DNA of 31,816 nt. It comes from Bacteroidota bacterium. Lineage in GTDB: Bacteria > Bacteroidota > Bacteroidia > AKYH767-A > OLB10. Position numbers and translations under genes: made by a program. Each line of letters opens with the position of its first letter. Within the stretch, counting starts at the first letter, position 1. Location of the stretch: NCBI GenBank assembly GCA_016722525.1, contig JADKJB010000033.1:1-31816 (forward strand), written 5' to 3'. Shown piece after piece: positions 1 through 9,443 of the stretch. Below the pieces are notes generated by a model that was given only the letters and a program-made list of their open reading frames with translations, made no database searches and was not told the origin of the DNA.

Positions 1-1399
1 TGCCAATATCAGGCACAGACAATGCGCCACAATTGGCACTGTAGCTAGCAGTAGCATCTTTAAAAAAAGTAACTCCGGTATAACTATTTGCATTGGCAAC
101 ATTATCAACTTGTATGCAGGTAAGGGCAGGGTTATGGGTAGCATCTAAAAATAAATTAGCATTATTCCCGTTTTGTATATTTAAACTCGTCAATGAATTA
201 TATGAGCAGTACAATGCAGTAAGCGCAGTATGGGTAGAAACATCCAAACTTGCTAAAAAATTATAGGAACAGTCTAAATAAGTAATAGCAGTATTGGCGG
301 AAACATCCAAACTTGTTAATTTATTTTCGAAACAGCCTAAATATGTAAGAGCCGTATTGGTGGATATATTTAAACTCGTTAATTGATTTGACACACAGAT
401 CAACTGAGTAAGAGCCGTATCAACGGATACATCCAAACTCGTTAATTGATTGCTCCCACAGTACAACGTTGTAAGAGCCGTATTGGCGGAAACATTCAAA
501 CTCGTTAGTTGATTATAGTTACAGTTCAAATAAATAAGAGCTGTATTGGCGGATAAATCCAAACTCGTTAATTGATTGACCTCGCAATTCAAATAAGTAA
601 GAGCCGTATTAGCGGAGACATCTAAACTCCTTAAAGTACAAAAACTACAAAATAAAGTAACAAGTGCTGTATTAGCGGATACATTTAAACCCGTTAATGG
701 ATTTCCGCCACAATCTAAATAAGTAAGTGCTGTATTAGCAGAAACACCTAAACTCGTTAATGAATTACCAATGCAGGATAAATAATTAAGTGCTGTATTA
801 GCAGAAACATCTATACTATTTACGGAATTAAAATTGCAAGATAAATATGTAAGTGCTGTATTAGCAGAAACATCTAAACTTGTTATTGGATTACCGCCAC
901 AATCTAAATAAGTAAGTGCAGGATTTGCAGAAACGTCTAAACTTATATTGAATTAACGGAACAATTTAAAGTAGTAAGTGCTGTATTAGCAGAAACATCT
1001 ATACTTGTTATTGAATTACCGGAACAATTAAAAGAAGTAAGTGCCGTATTGGCGGAAACATCCAAACTCGTTAATTGATTGCCAACACAATCCAAATAAG
1101 TAAGAGCCTGTATTGGCAGAAATATCCATGTTCGATATAAAATTCGAGTCAATGTCCAAAGAATCAAGAGCCGTAAACGCTTCAATGCCGGTTAAATCAG
1201 CTATACCTGCACTTGAAACATTCATATACCCATTGAAAGCTGATGCTTCGGTAACTTGTATTTCGCCATCTCCGTTGGTGTTTATTGAAGGATTATTTAC
1301 AAGTGCTGCTTTAAATGCAGCATCAGGGATGTTTACAATTTGTGCATTAGCCAGGTTTATACTCACGATGCAAATGAGTGTGAGTAAATGTTTTTTCAT
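1..1399 (-). CDS. Secreted leucine-rich-repeat (BspA-like) protein, partial and frameshifted
   Basis: The protein starts with a signal peptide (MKKHLLTLICIVSINLANAQ) and a short mature head with a DAAFKAALVNNPSINTNGDGEIQVTE-type segment often found before LRR arrays in Bacteroidota. It continues as roughly sixteen 21-residue repeats of the form LTSLDVSANTALTYLDCxxN. The last part read (PALTCIQVDN ... KDATASYSANC) looks like the usual exit from such an array, so a C-terminal region, probably with a T9SS sorting domain, lies beyond the left edge. Two single-base breaks are visible: an extra T near 1109 and a lost base near 943. Both show when neighbouring repeat units are aligned, and the frame resumes cleanly after each. 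It is the last gene read in the 8174-to-1 run, starting about 5 bp after gene A. The likely role is a cell-surface or secreted binding protein; the ligand is unknown. Confidence 0.85.
180..1150 (-). repeat. 63-bp tandem repeat array encoding LRR units
   Basis: A 63-bp unit recurs about sixteen times in register, with the phrase 'aaactcgttaattgatt' or a close variant returning at about 371, 434, 497, 560, 752, 815, 878 and so on. One unit near 640-690 is 3 bp longer. The unit matches the 21-residue LRR period exactly, so the repeat is protein-coding. The high nucleotide similarity between units suggests recent internal duplication or gene conversion. Confidence 0.85.
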
Positions 1400-1403
1400 T
1401 TTG

Positions 1404-2297
1404 TTAATTTTTTAAAGTTTGACCTAAAATTATTTTTTCTACGAAAAGTTTTTTAGTTTCGATAAAATCTGTTGCATGAATTTGCACAACATAAATTCCA
1501 CTGCAAAATCATTCGTATTCACTTCTATCTTTTCCTCCCAGCCAGCGATCGATTAGTGCTACAGTTTTGTAAATTACTTTTCCTGTAATATCAGTGATGG
1601 TGACTTCAACTTTTTGGTTGATGCTTTTTAAAGAGATGGTGAGTTTATCTTTGGTAGGATTAGGAAAAATATTTATTGATGAAGCAAAAGAATTTTCAAT
1701 TATTCCTGTGGCGGTTGTTTGTCCGGCAAGGATGGCTGGTTAGGAACGGTGTTGTATGCGTAATCTTTTACAATTAGAGATGCATAAGACGGTGTTACAT
1801 CAACACGTAATCTCACCCAACCATAGTGAGTTTGTCCAGATAGTAATACTTTAATCCTAAATAATAATCTGATAAATTATTCCATAGCCCGACAGGCCCT
1901 ATACCACCGATTCTCTCAAAGTATGATTTCCCGATGTTTGCCAGGATTGTTGTAATAACAGGTTACTGTCAATTACGGCATTTAATTGTAAAGGAATGGA
2001 ACATTAACGGTAGTCAAAGTATCTTTTTAGAGCGTTGCCGTTTAATGGACTGGCATATACCATGCTGGAGTTCCCCAAAATAGATGGGCCGTAATAGGCT
2101 GTTAAAATGAAAGCATCATTCACGTTATTATCTAAATCAAGATTATAGTTTTTTGTATTTAGTCCAATAGGAAAATTATCCAGCATTTTAGAATCCGGAA
2201 TTACATCCGTATAAACAATCTGTGCATTTGCACTTGCCGAAAACAACATTGCAGTAACGATGAAAATTGAGAGCTTTTTTAGTAGATTTATATTCAT
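1404..2297 (-). CDS. Small T9SS-secreted YGWV-type protein, paralogue A (frameshifted)
   Basis: The signal peptide (MNINLLKKLSIFIVTAMLFS ... ANAQ) is followed by IVYTDVIPDS and a TKNYNLDLDN...DAFILTAYYGP segment. Both align with paralogues B (4979-5860) and C (7313-8174). After about 2010 the frame is lost several times, but the family signature YGWVRLRVDVT, the linker ILAGQTTATGIIENSFASS and a T9SS type A domain (INIFPNPTKDKLTI ... GIYVVQI ... ETKKLFVEK) can be read in the other frames. A 5-residue insertion near 1535-1555 sits where C carries the CCCGATAGCTATCGGG palindrome and looks like a mutated form of it. The GWV junction is intact in this copy, unlike B and C. Function is unknown. The family resembles secreted proteins with an immunoglobulin-like or lectin-like fold, but I cannot assign a fold. 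Confidence 0.7.
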
Positions 2298-2327
2298 TTG
2301 ACTTATTTTTTAATTGTTGATTTAAAT

Positions 2328-3632
2328 TTATTTTTCTTCTGAAGTTTTTTTCGTTGCGATAAAATCTGCTGTTTGAATTTGTACAATATAAATTCCGGCT
2401 CCAAAATCTTGCGTGATTACTTCTATATGTTGCGTTTCTGTTGCAATGGTATTGTAAAATACTTTTCCTGTATTGTCAGCGATGGTTACTTCAACTTTTT
2501 TATTGGTGCTTCCTAAAGAGACGGTGAAATGATTGTTGGCAGGATTTGGAAATATTGTAATCTCTTCATTTTTATTCAGCTCATTAATACCTGTACTTAT
2601 ATTATCATAAATATCAACTACAGGATTAAAAATAGTACCATCACGCCCTCCTGCAAAAAAAGCTTTGGAGCCAACAGCGGTAGCACTTAAATCCCATCTT
2701 GCTACAGCGAGATTGGCCGTTGTCCAGAGACCGGTGCTGTTGTCATAAATATTAACTACAGAAGAAGGATTATTATTTATATCCACCCCTCCAGCAAAAA
2801 ATACTTTGGTGCCGACAGTGGTAGCACTTAAATTGCGTCTTGCTACAGAGAGATTGGCTGTTGTCCAAAGACCGGTACTGTTGTCATAAATATCAACTCT
2901 AGAAGTAGGATTAGTTCCAGTATATCCTCCGGCAAAAAAACTTGGTGCCGACAGCGGCAGCACTTAAATCATATCTTGCTATGGAGAGGTTGGCGGTTGT
3001 CCAGAGACCGGTGCTGTTGTCGTAAATATCAACTACTGAAGAAAAAAACTACTACTTTCAGCCTCCTGCAAAAAAACTTTAGTGTCAAGAGTGGCAGCAC
3101 TTAAATTACGTCTTGCTACAGAGAGTTTTGCAGTTGTCCAGACACCGTTGCTGTTGTTCCATATATCAACTATAGAAGAAGTAGTATTATTTGAAAACAC
3201 CCCTCCTGCAAAAAAAGCTTTGGTGCCGACAGCAGTAGCACTTAAATGACTCCTTGCAGCAGATAGATTGGCAGTTGTCCAAAGACCGGTGCTGTTGTTG
3301 TAAATATCAACTACAGAAGAAGAATTGGTACCAATACCACCTGCAAAAAAAGCTTTGGAGCCCACAGCGGTAGCACTTAAATTCTTTCTAGCTACGGAAA
3401 GATTCGCAGTTGTCCAAAGACCGGTGCCGTTATCATAAATATCAACTACAGAATAAGGATTAAAGGGTGAAACATTAACTCCTCCTGCAAAAAAACTTTG
3501 GTGCCAACAGCGGTAGCATAAAGAAGTTCTTGGTGCAGAAAGATTGGCTATTGTCCATTGTGCATTTGCGGTTTGCACGTTTGTCATCATTACTGCAATC
3601 AGCAGTATAATTGTTGTTGATATTTTTTTCAT
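2328..3632 (-). CDS. Secreted kelch-repeat protein 1 with T9SS domain (frameshifted)
   Basis: The start gives a signal peptide (MKKISTTIILLIAVMMTNVQ ... ANAQ). About seven kelch-like blades of roughly 48-50 residues follow, each like TKAFFAGGxxxxxSSVVDIYDNSTGLWTTANLSVARRNLSATAVG. The end is a T9SS type A domain (EEITIFPNPANNHFTVSLGS ... GIYIVQIQTADFIATKKTSEEK). Breaks occur near 3505, 3070 and 2940. The last two fall in A7 runs where A8 is needed to encode Lys-Val-Phe-Phe. The number of blades fits a seven-bladed beta-propeller. It lies about 25 bp after kelch 2 and 30 bp before gene A. It is probably an exported surface-binding protein; no catalytic motif was seen. Confidence 0.8.
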
Positions 3633-3649
3633 TTTATTAACTTTTTAAT

Positions 3650-3661
3650 CGATAGCTATCG
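3650..3661. repeat. CGATAGCTATCG palindrome between the kelch genes
   Basis: A perfect 12-bp palindrome followed by GGGAT lies in the short gap between kelch 1 and kelch 2. It is the core of the 18-bp palindrome found inside gene C (7419-7436). The corrected kelch 2 frame appears to end on the TAG within it. Confidence 0.6.
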
Positions 3662-4949
3662 GGATGAATTAAATTTTTTTTCAATGACAAGTTTTTCGTT
3701 GCAATAAAATCTGCTGATTGAATTTGCACAGCATAAATTCCGGGCTGGAAAATCTTTCGTACCACTTCTACTTTTTCAAAATTAGTTGCTACAGTTTTGT
3801 AAATTATTTTTCCTCGTAATATCAGCTATGGCGACTTCAACCTTGTTGTTGCTTCCCAAAGCAATGGTGAGATGGTTGGTGGCAGGATTAGGAAATACTA
3901 TTATCACTTCATTTTTGTTCATCTCATTAATATCTGTACTTATATTATCATAAATATCAACAACTGAAGAAGGATTAAAACCACTACCAACCCCACCCGC
4001 AAAAAAAGCTTTAGTGCCAACTGTGGTAGCGCTTAATCCACTTCTTGCTACAGAGATTGGAGGTTGTCCAGAGACCCGTGCTGTTGTCATAAATATCAAC
4101 TAAAGAAAAATTATAATAGGACCAATGCGCGCCTGCCAGCACTACCACCCGCAAAAAAACTTTGTTACCGACTGCGGTAACTTTTAAACCACCCTCTTAC
4201 AGAGAAGTTGGCGGTTGTCCAGGACCCGTGCTGTTGTCATAAATATCAACTACAGCCCCACCGCCCGCAAAAAATGCTTTGGTGCCGACTGTGGTAGCAC
4301 TTAAACCACTTCTTGCTACAGAGTTGGCGGTTGTCCAGAGACCGTGCTGTCGTCATAAATATCAACAACAGAATAATTAAAACCATTAAGCGACTGTCCT
4401 CCGGCAAAAAAACTTTGGTGCCGCCTCGGTAGCACCAAACCAACTCTTGATTGAGAGAGATTGGCAGTTGTCCGAGACCGTGCTGTTGTCATAAATATCA
4501 ACTACAGAAGAATAAACACCAAAGCACAACCCCACCCACAAAAATACTTTGGTACCGACTGCAGTAGCACCTATACCACTTCTTGCACAGAAGTTAGCGG
4601 TTGTCCAGGGACCGGTGCTGTTGTCCATAAATATCAACTACAGAAAAATAATTAAGTAGAGGACCAGCATCATACCCTCCTGCAAAAAAAAGCTTTGGTG
4701 CCGACTGCGGTAGCATAAACCACTCCTTGCTGCAGAGAGTTGGTGGTTGACCAGAGACCCGCTGTTGTCATAAATATCAACTAAAGAGGAATTAACGCCA
4801 TTAAGCTCTCCTCCTGCAAAAAAAGCTTTGGTGCCAACTGTGGTAGCACTTAAACCACTTCTTGCTACAGAGAGATTGGCGGTTGTCCATTGCGCATTAG
4901 CTATGTTTATACTCATGATGCAAATGAGTGTGAGTAAATGTTTTTTCAT
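3656..4949 (-). CDS. Secreted kelch-repeat protein 2 with T9SS domain (heavily frameshifted)
   Basis: The signal peptide (MKKHLLTLICIMSINIANAQ) is nearly identical, also in DNA, to that of the LRR gene at 1399. The mature part matches kelch 1: WTTANLSVARSGLSATTVGTKAFFAGG blades recur at about 145-bp steps down to 3990. The tail INEMNKNEVIIVFPNPATNHLTIALGS ... GIYAVQIQSADFIATK is a T9SS type A domain. At least eight indels interrupt it, some in A7/A8 runs (4153-4159, 4406-4412, 4683-4690) and others as lost bases in 'gaccggtg' or 'gagagattgg'. This is the most damaged gene of the group, so true decay is possible here. The end at 3656 assumes that the final frame is restored. Confidence 0.7.
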
Positions 4950-4978
4950 TTTGCTATTTTTTTAAGAGTGTCTTAAAT

Positions 4979-5860
4979 TTAATTTTTAAAAACAAGTTTT
5001 TTCGTTGCAATAAAATCTGCTGTTTGAATTTTCACCACATAAATTCCATCTGCAAAATCTTGCGTGTTCACTTCTATCTTTTGTGTTTCACTTACTGTTG
5101 TTGAGTAAATTATTTTTTTAGTAATATCGGTGATAGTTATTTCAACTTTCTTGTTTGCGTTAGGTAAAGTGATAGTGAGATGATTTGTGGCTGGATTGGG
5201 GAAAAGATTTATTGATGAAGCAAAAGAGTTTTCAATTATTCCTGTGGCAGTTGTTTGTCCGGCAAGGATGGGTTGGTCTGGATTGGAGTTGTAAGCATAA
5301 TCTCTTATAATAACAGAGGCATAATAAAGTGTTACATCAACGCGCAATCTCCACCCAACCATAGTATGTTTGTCCTGATTGCAATATTCTTAATCCTAAA
5401 TAATAATCTGCTAAACTATCCCATAGCCCCCAAACTGTATCAGAAGAACTTCCACCGTAAATACCATTTTTCAAACTTTGTGATCCCGATGTTTGCCAGG
5501 ATTGGTTTAATAACAAGTTGCTGTCAATTACAGTATTAAATTGTAAAGGAATTGAAACATTAATGGAATTAACCAGTATCTTTACAGCATTGCCATTTAA
5601 TGGACTGGCAGTTACATTGCTGTATTTATCTAAACCAATTTGGAGAGGAGCAACGCGAAATGCTGTTAAAATGAAATCATTATTCGTGTCATTATTCAGG
5701 TCAAGATTATAGTTCTTAGTGCAAGAAAGGCCGTTACCTATACAGTTCATTGTTGAATCCGGAATTACATCCGTGTAAACAATTTGTGCATTTGCAGTTG
5801 TGGGAAAATAGCATTGTAACGATGAAAGTTGAGAGATTTTTTCAGTAGATTTATATTCAT
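4979..5860 (-). CDS. Small T9SS-secreted YGWV-type protein, paralogue B (frameshifted)
   Basis: The start at 5860 gives MNINLLKKS and, one frame over, the same FIVTMLFSTTANAQIVYTDVIPDS as paralogue A, so an indel lies near 5815-5835. The middle (TKNYNLDLNNDTNNDFILTA ... QFNTVIDSNLLLNQSWQTSG ... LADYYLGLRIL ... GQTYYGWV) is the best-preserved copy of the family domain. At 5350-5352 one extra base after GWV switches the frame, and RLRVDVTLYYASVIIRDYAYN plus a T9SS type A domain (SINLFPNPATNHLTITLPNA ... GIYVVKIQTADFIATKKLVF) follow in the next frame. Paralogue C has the same extra base at the same codon. The gene sits 30 bp after the RCC1 gene and 29 bp before kelch 2. Its role is unknown. Confidence 0.75.
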
Positions 5861-5890
5861 TTGATTTATTTTTTAATTGTTAATTTAAAT

Positions 5891-7299
5891 TTATTTTTCA
5901 ACTACAAGTTTTTGTTGCCATAAAATCTGCTGTTTGAATTTTAACAACATAAATTCCCTTTGCAAAATCAGTTGTATTAACTTCTAGCTTTTGCATATCA
6001 CTTGCCGTTGTTGAGTAAATTACTTTTCCTGTAATGTCAGCGATGGTTACTTCAACTTTTTGTTGATGCTTCCTAAAGCGATGGTGAATTGACCTGTGGT
6101 TGGGTTAGGATAAATCTGAAAACCATTTTCTTGCTGCTGTTCCGTTAAGCCAAGAGCGGTGCAAAGACTTGTAACCTGCATGGGAATCGGGTGCTGAATA
6201 ATGTCAGCAGCACCAATACCAAGTTGTCCTGACACATTTCTTCCGCAAGCCCAAACCGTTCCGTCATTCTTAAGAAAAAGAGAATGCCCAAAATCTCCTG
6301 CTGCAACTGCGGTAATGCCTGTTAGTCCGCTCACCTGCACAGGAGTGTTTCTATTAGTAGTGGTGCCATCACCAAGCTGCCCCCATCCATTACTTCCGCA
6401 AGCCCAAACCGTACCGTCATTCTTGAGAAAAAGGGAATGGGAAGCGGCGGCTGCCACTGCGACAATACCTGTGAGCGAGTTCACCTGAACGGGAGAGGTT
6501 TTACCAGTATTGGTGCCATCACCAAGTTGCCCTGAGCCATTGCTTCCGCAAGCCCAAACCGTGCTGTCATTCTTCAAAAAAAGGAATGACCATATCCGCA
6601 TACCACAGCGGTAACGGCTGTGAGCAAGTTCACCTGCGCGGGATTCGGGTGAGCATTACCGTCAGAAGTGCCAATACCAAGTTGCCCAAACTGATTGTTT
6701 CCGCAAGACCAAACTGTGCTGTCATTCTTCAGAAAAAGAGAATGTTCGCCTCCGCCTGAAATATCTATAACACCTGTGAGCAAAACCTGTGACGGAGTTG
6801 GGTTAGGGCTACCGGAATAAACACCGTTACCAAGTGTCCCAAACGCATTCTTTCCACAAGCCCAAACGGTGCTGTCATTCTTAAGGAAAAGGGAGTGAAA
6901 AAGTCCGCATTCCACTTTGGTAATACCTGTGAGCGAAGGCACCTGCACGGGGGAGAATCTGTCTGTGGTAGTGCCATCACCAATATCTCCCGACCCATTT
7001 TGTCCGCAACCCCAAACTGTTCCATTATTCTTCAGAAAAATGGAATGATGGCCATCCGCTGCCACAGCTATAATGCCTGTTACGGTGTTCACCTGCACGG
7101 GAATTTTGTTGATATGTGGTGGTGTTGAGCAGTTGCCCAGCTTGAGTTAGTCCCCAACTTCGTGCTGTGCTACTGAGCAAACAGAGAGAGAATGTTCTTG
7201 TCCGGCTGCAATAACCTGAGCGGAGGAAATGGCTGGTAACAGCGTGCAGAGAGAGAAAATAAATGCAAAGAGTCGTCGGATAAATAGTTTTGTTTTCAT
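5891..7299 (-). CDS. Secreted RCC1-repeat beta-propeller protein with T9SS domain (frameshifted)
   Basis: The start at 7299 gives the signal peptide MKTKLFIRRLFAFIFSLCTL ... ISSAQ. At least six RCC1-type repeats follow (HSLFLKNDGTVWACGSNGWGQLGDGTTTNRNTPVQVSGLTGITAVAAG, about 52-56 residues). A damaged first copy makes seven, as in a seven-bladed RCC1 propeller. The end is a T9SS type A domain (FQIYPNPTTGQFTIALGSIN ... GIYVVKIQTADFMATK). Breaks are near 7150-7190, 6590, 6060 and 5912. Those near 6060 and 5912 are single missing A's in runs of AAAAA (INKKVEV and TKKLVVEK). RCC1 propellers in bacteria are usually secreted binding scaffolds. A guanine-nucleotide exchange role should not be assumed. 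Confidence 0.82.
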
Positions 7300-7312
7300 T
7301 TTATTTTAGAAT

Positions 7313-8174
7313 TTATTTATTAACGATAAGTTTTTTTGTTGCCGTAAAATCTACTGATTGAATTTGCACAACATAAATTCCTTCTGCAAAATCTTGAGTG
7401 TTTACTTCTATCTTTTCGTCCCGATAGCTATCGGGATTACTTGCCGTTGTTGAGTAAATTACTTTTCCGGTAATGTCAGCGATGGTTACTTCAACTTTTT
7501 CGTTGTTGCTTCCTAAAGCGATAGTGAGTTTATCGGTAGCGGGATTAGGAAAAATATTTATTGATGAAGCAAAAGAATTTTCATTTATTCCTGTGGCAAC
7601 TGTTTGTCCGGCAAGGATGAGTTGGTTGGGAATGGTGTTGTATGCATAGTCTTTAATAGTCATTGATGCAGATGACATACTTACAGTTACATCCATTCTC
7701 CACCCAACCATAATAAATTTGACTTCCGTTTATTAACTGCAAACCAACATAGCCATCTACTACACTATCCCATTCCCCGGTGTTTGTAGGAGTGCTAGAA
7801 CCTGACTGTTGATACCTTTTTAAGTATTGCAATGTGCTATCATGCCATGCCTGGCTTGAGCTTATTGAATCACCAAGAAAAACTTTTAACTGTATTGGAC
7901 GTTGTGGTAACAACGGCACTGCTTCCTGTGGAGTTACACCTACGTAGCTTAATGTTAAACTTAGTGGGGTGAAATTTGCTCGCGCTGCCCGAATCACAAA
8001 GTCGGTTGTACCATCTCCGTCAAGGTCGAGGTTGTAGGTTTGTGATGACAAATTTGTAATGGTGTAGCTTTAAATCAGGCGCGATATCGGTGTACATTAT
8101 CTGAGCATTTGCACTTGCTGAAAATAGCATTGCTGTAAAGATGAAGCCCAAATCTTTTTGTAGTAGTTTTTCAT
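7313..8174 (-). CDS. Small T9SS-secreted YGWV-type protein, paralogue C (frameshifted)
   Basis: The start at 8174 reads MKNYYKKIWA and, after an indel, FIFTAMLFSASANAQIMYTDIAPD. The family domain (SSQTYNLDLDGDGTTDFVIRAA ... LQLINGSQIYYGWV) follows. An extra base at 7710-7711 after GWV breaks the frame, as in copy B. The rest (RMDVTVSMSSASMTIKDYAY ... ILAGQTVATGINENSFASSI ... FPNPATDKLTIALGS ... GIYVVQIQSVDFTATKKLIV) is linker plus T9SS type A domain. A five-residue in-frame insertion within SNPDSYRDEK is produced by the palindrome at 7419-7436. This is the promoter-proximal gene of the seven-gene run. A REP array begins 37 bp upstream of its start codon. Confidence 0.75.
7419..7436. repeat. 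TCCCGATAGCTATCGGGA palindrome inserted in a coding region
   Basis: A perfect 18-bp palindrome lies inside paralogue C, where paralogue B has none. It lengthens the protein by five residues without breaking the frame. A degenerate version is at the same site in paralogue A (about 1535-1555), and the core recurs at 3650-3661. Confidence 0.75.
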
Positions 8175-8210
8175 TTTAAATTTTTAAAGTTTGAATTTAT
8201 TTTATTTTTC

Positions 8211-8446
8211 TGTCCATGGTTCGCGTCCCCGCGAACCATTTGTTGATCATTCTTTCATCACTTTGTCCGTGGATCGCGTCCCCGCGAACCATTTGCTAGG
8301 TACAATCATTCTTTAATCACTATACTTCTGTCCATGGTTCGCGTCCCCGCGAACCATTTGTTGATCATTCTTTCATCACTTTGTCCATGGTTCGCGTCCC
8401 CGCGAACCACTTGCTAGGTACAATCATTCTTTAATCACTATACTTC
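8211..8446. repeat. REP array 1: 118-bp unit in tandem duplicate, four hairpins
   Basis: Two copies of a 118-bp unit (8211-8328 and 8329-8446) differ at only a few bases. Each has two REP hairpins, at 8216-8239, 8269-8292, 8334-8357 and 8387-8410. The hairpin is ten bases ATGGTTCGCG, loop TCCC, then the complementary arm, preceded by TGTCC. All four point the same way. The array lies between the regulator's 3' end and the start of gene C. It could act as a transcription barrier or carry the run's promoter, but no promoter motif is evident. Confidence 0.85.
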
Positions 8447-8753
8447 ATTGGGCTATGTGGAAGGTTTCCGGCTTCACCGTTTAGTTACCTAAATCATTAA
8501 ATTATGGAGTTAAAAGTAGAATCTATTGCAGCAGGTCCCACTACCTGAAATGGGTAGTTTTGCTTCGGCAAGCTTGCTTCGACAGGCTCAGTACAAGCAG
8601 TACAAGTGCTTCGGATTTATCAGATTGTCCTAAAGTATAAAGCTTAAATATGAGGATATTAGCTATCAAAAAGGATGTCTTCGGCATAAACATATGACCG
8701 CGGGGGGATCGCACCCTTAACAGAATGCCAATGCTGAAAATTTAATCAAGTTC
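8447..8753. other. Non-coding gap downstream of the response regulator
   Basis: No convincing gene is present. Apart from the palindrome at 8540-8558, I see a short inverted-repeat-like stretch 'cttcggcaagcttgcttcg' near 8563-8581 and nothing else I can name. Confidence 0.5.
8540..8558. promoter_or_regulatory. 19-bp inverted repeat, candidate operator (downstream copy)
   Basis: ACTACCTGAAATGGGTAGT has six-base arms (ACTACC/GGTAGT). A near-identical 19-bp palindrome lies at 9444-9462, on the other side of the regulator gene. It may be a LuxR-type regulator site, or a transcript hairpin at the regulator's 3' end. Confidence 0.4.
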
Positions 8754-9409
8754 TTAAAAACTCAAAAGAGATTTCCCTTTGCCTCTTGAAATCAGTTCAT
8801 CACGCGAATGCACATGCAGGATTTCATAAATGTTTTTTACATGGTAGCGAACGGTGTCAACAGAGATGAAAAGTTTTTCGGCAATGAGCTTATAACTCAT
8901 ACCATTAAAAATACAATCAAGAATTTCCTGCTGTCTGTCGTTGAGTTGTGATTGGTCATTGGATGGCAACGCCGGCTTTTTAGTTCGAAAAACTTCCAGA
9001 ATTTTATGAGCAATGCTGGGAGTCATGGGTGCTCCGCCTGTTGCTGCTTCGCGTATCGATTCAAGTATGCGCGAAGGCGAAGTGTTTTTTACAGATAACC
9101 TGATGCACCGGCAGAAATAGACTGAAATATTCTTTCATTGTCATTGAAAACCGTTTGCATGATGATCATAATTCCCGGGTGCGATTGATTGATTATTCCT
9201 ACTGCTTCAATGCCGTTCATTCCACCCGGAAGGTCAATATCCATGAGGATTACATCGGGGTCGGCAGAATCAACTTTTCGCAACAAGTCAGTGCAATCAG
9301 CAAATGCACCGGAGCAAATAAAACCCTCACTACCGTTTATCAACTGAAGCAAGCTTTCACGCAACAGTTTATTATCTTCAAAAATGGCGACTTTAATATT
9401 CATATTCAT
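8754..9409 (-). CDS. LuxR/NarL-family response regulator (one frameshift)
   Basis: Residues 1-106 form a receiver domain (NIKVAIFEDNKLLRESLLQL). The acidic pair is E11-D12, the probable phospho-acceptor is D57 in VILMDIDLP, and GASGYL marks the end of the fold. A missing base near 9091-9093 (ctgtaaaaaac, expected ctgttaaaaaac) stops this frame. The rest resumes as KNTSPSRILESIREAATGGA and a GerE/LuxR helix-turn-helix (LNDRQQEILDCIFNGMSYKL ... DTVRYHVKNIYEILHV). The reading is otherwise clean, so the break is probably an error. This architecture normally works with a HisKA_3 kinase, and the one at 10618-13857, on the same strand, is the obvious partner. REP and RAYT DNA separates the two. A 19-bp palindrome 35 bp upstream of the start may be its operator. 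Confidence 0.85.
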
Positions 9410-9443
9410 TGGGTGTAAAAGTAATGCCTGGTTTTGAGAAGTG

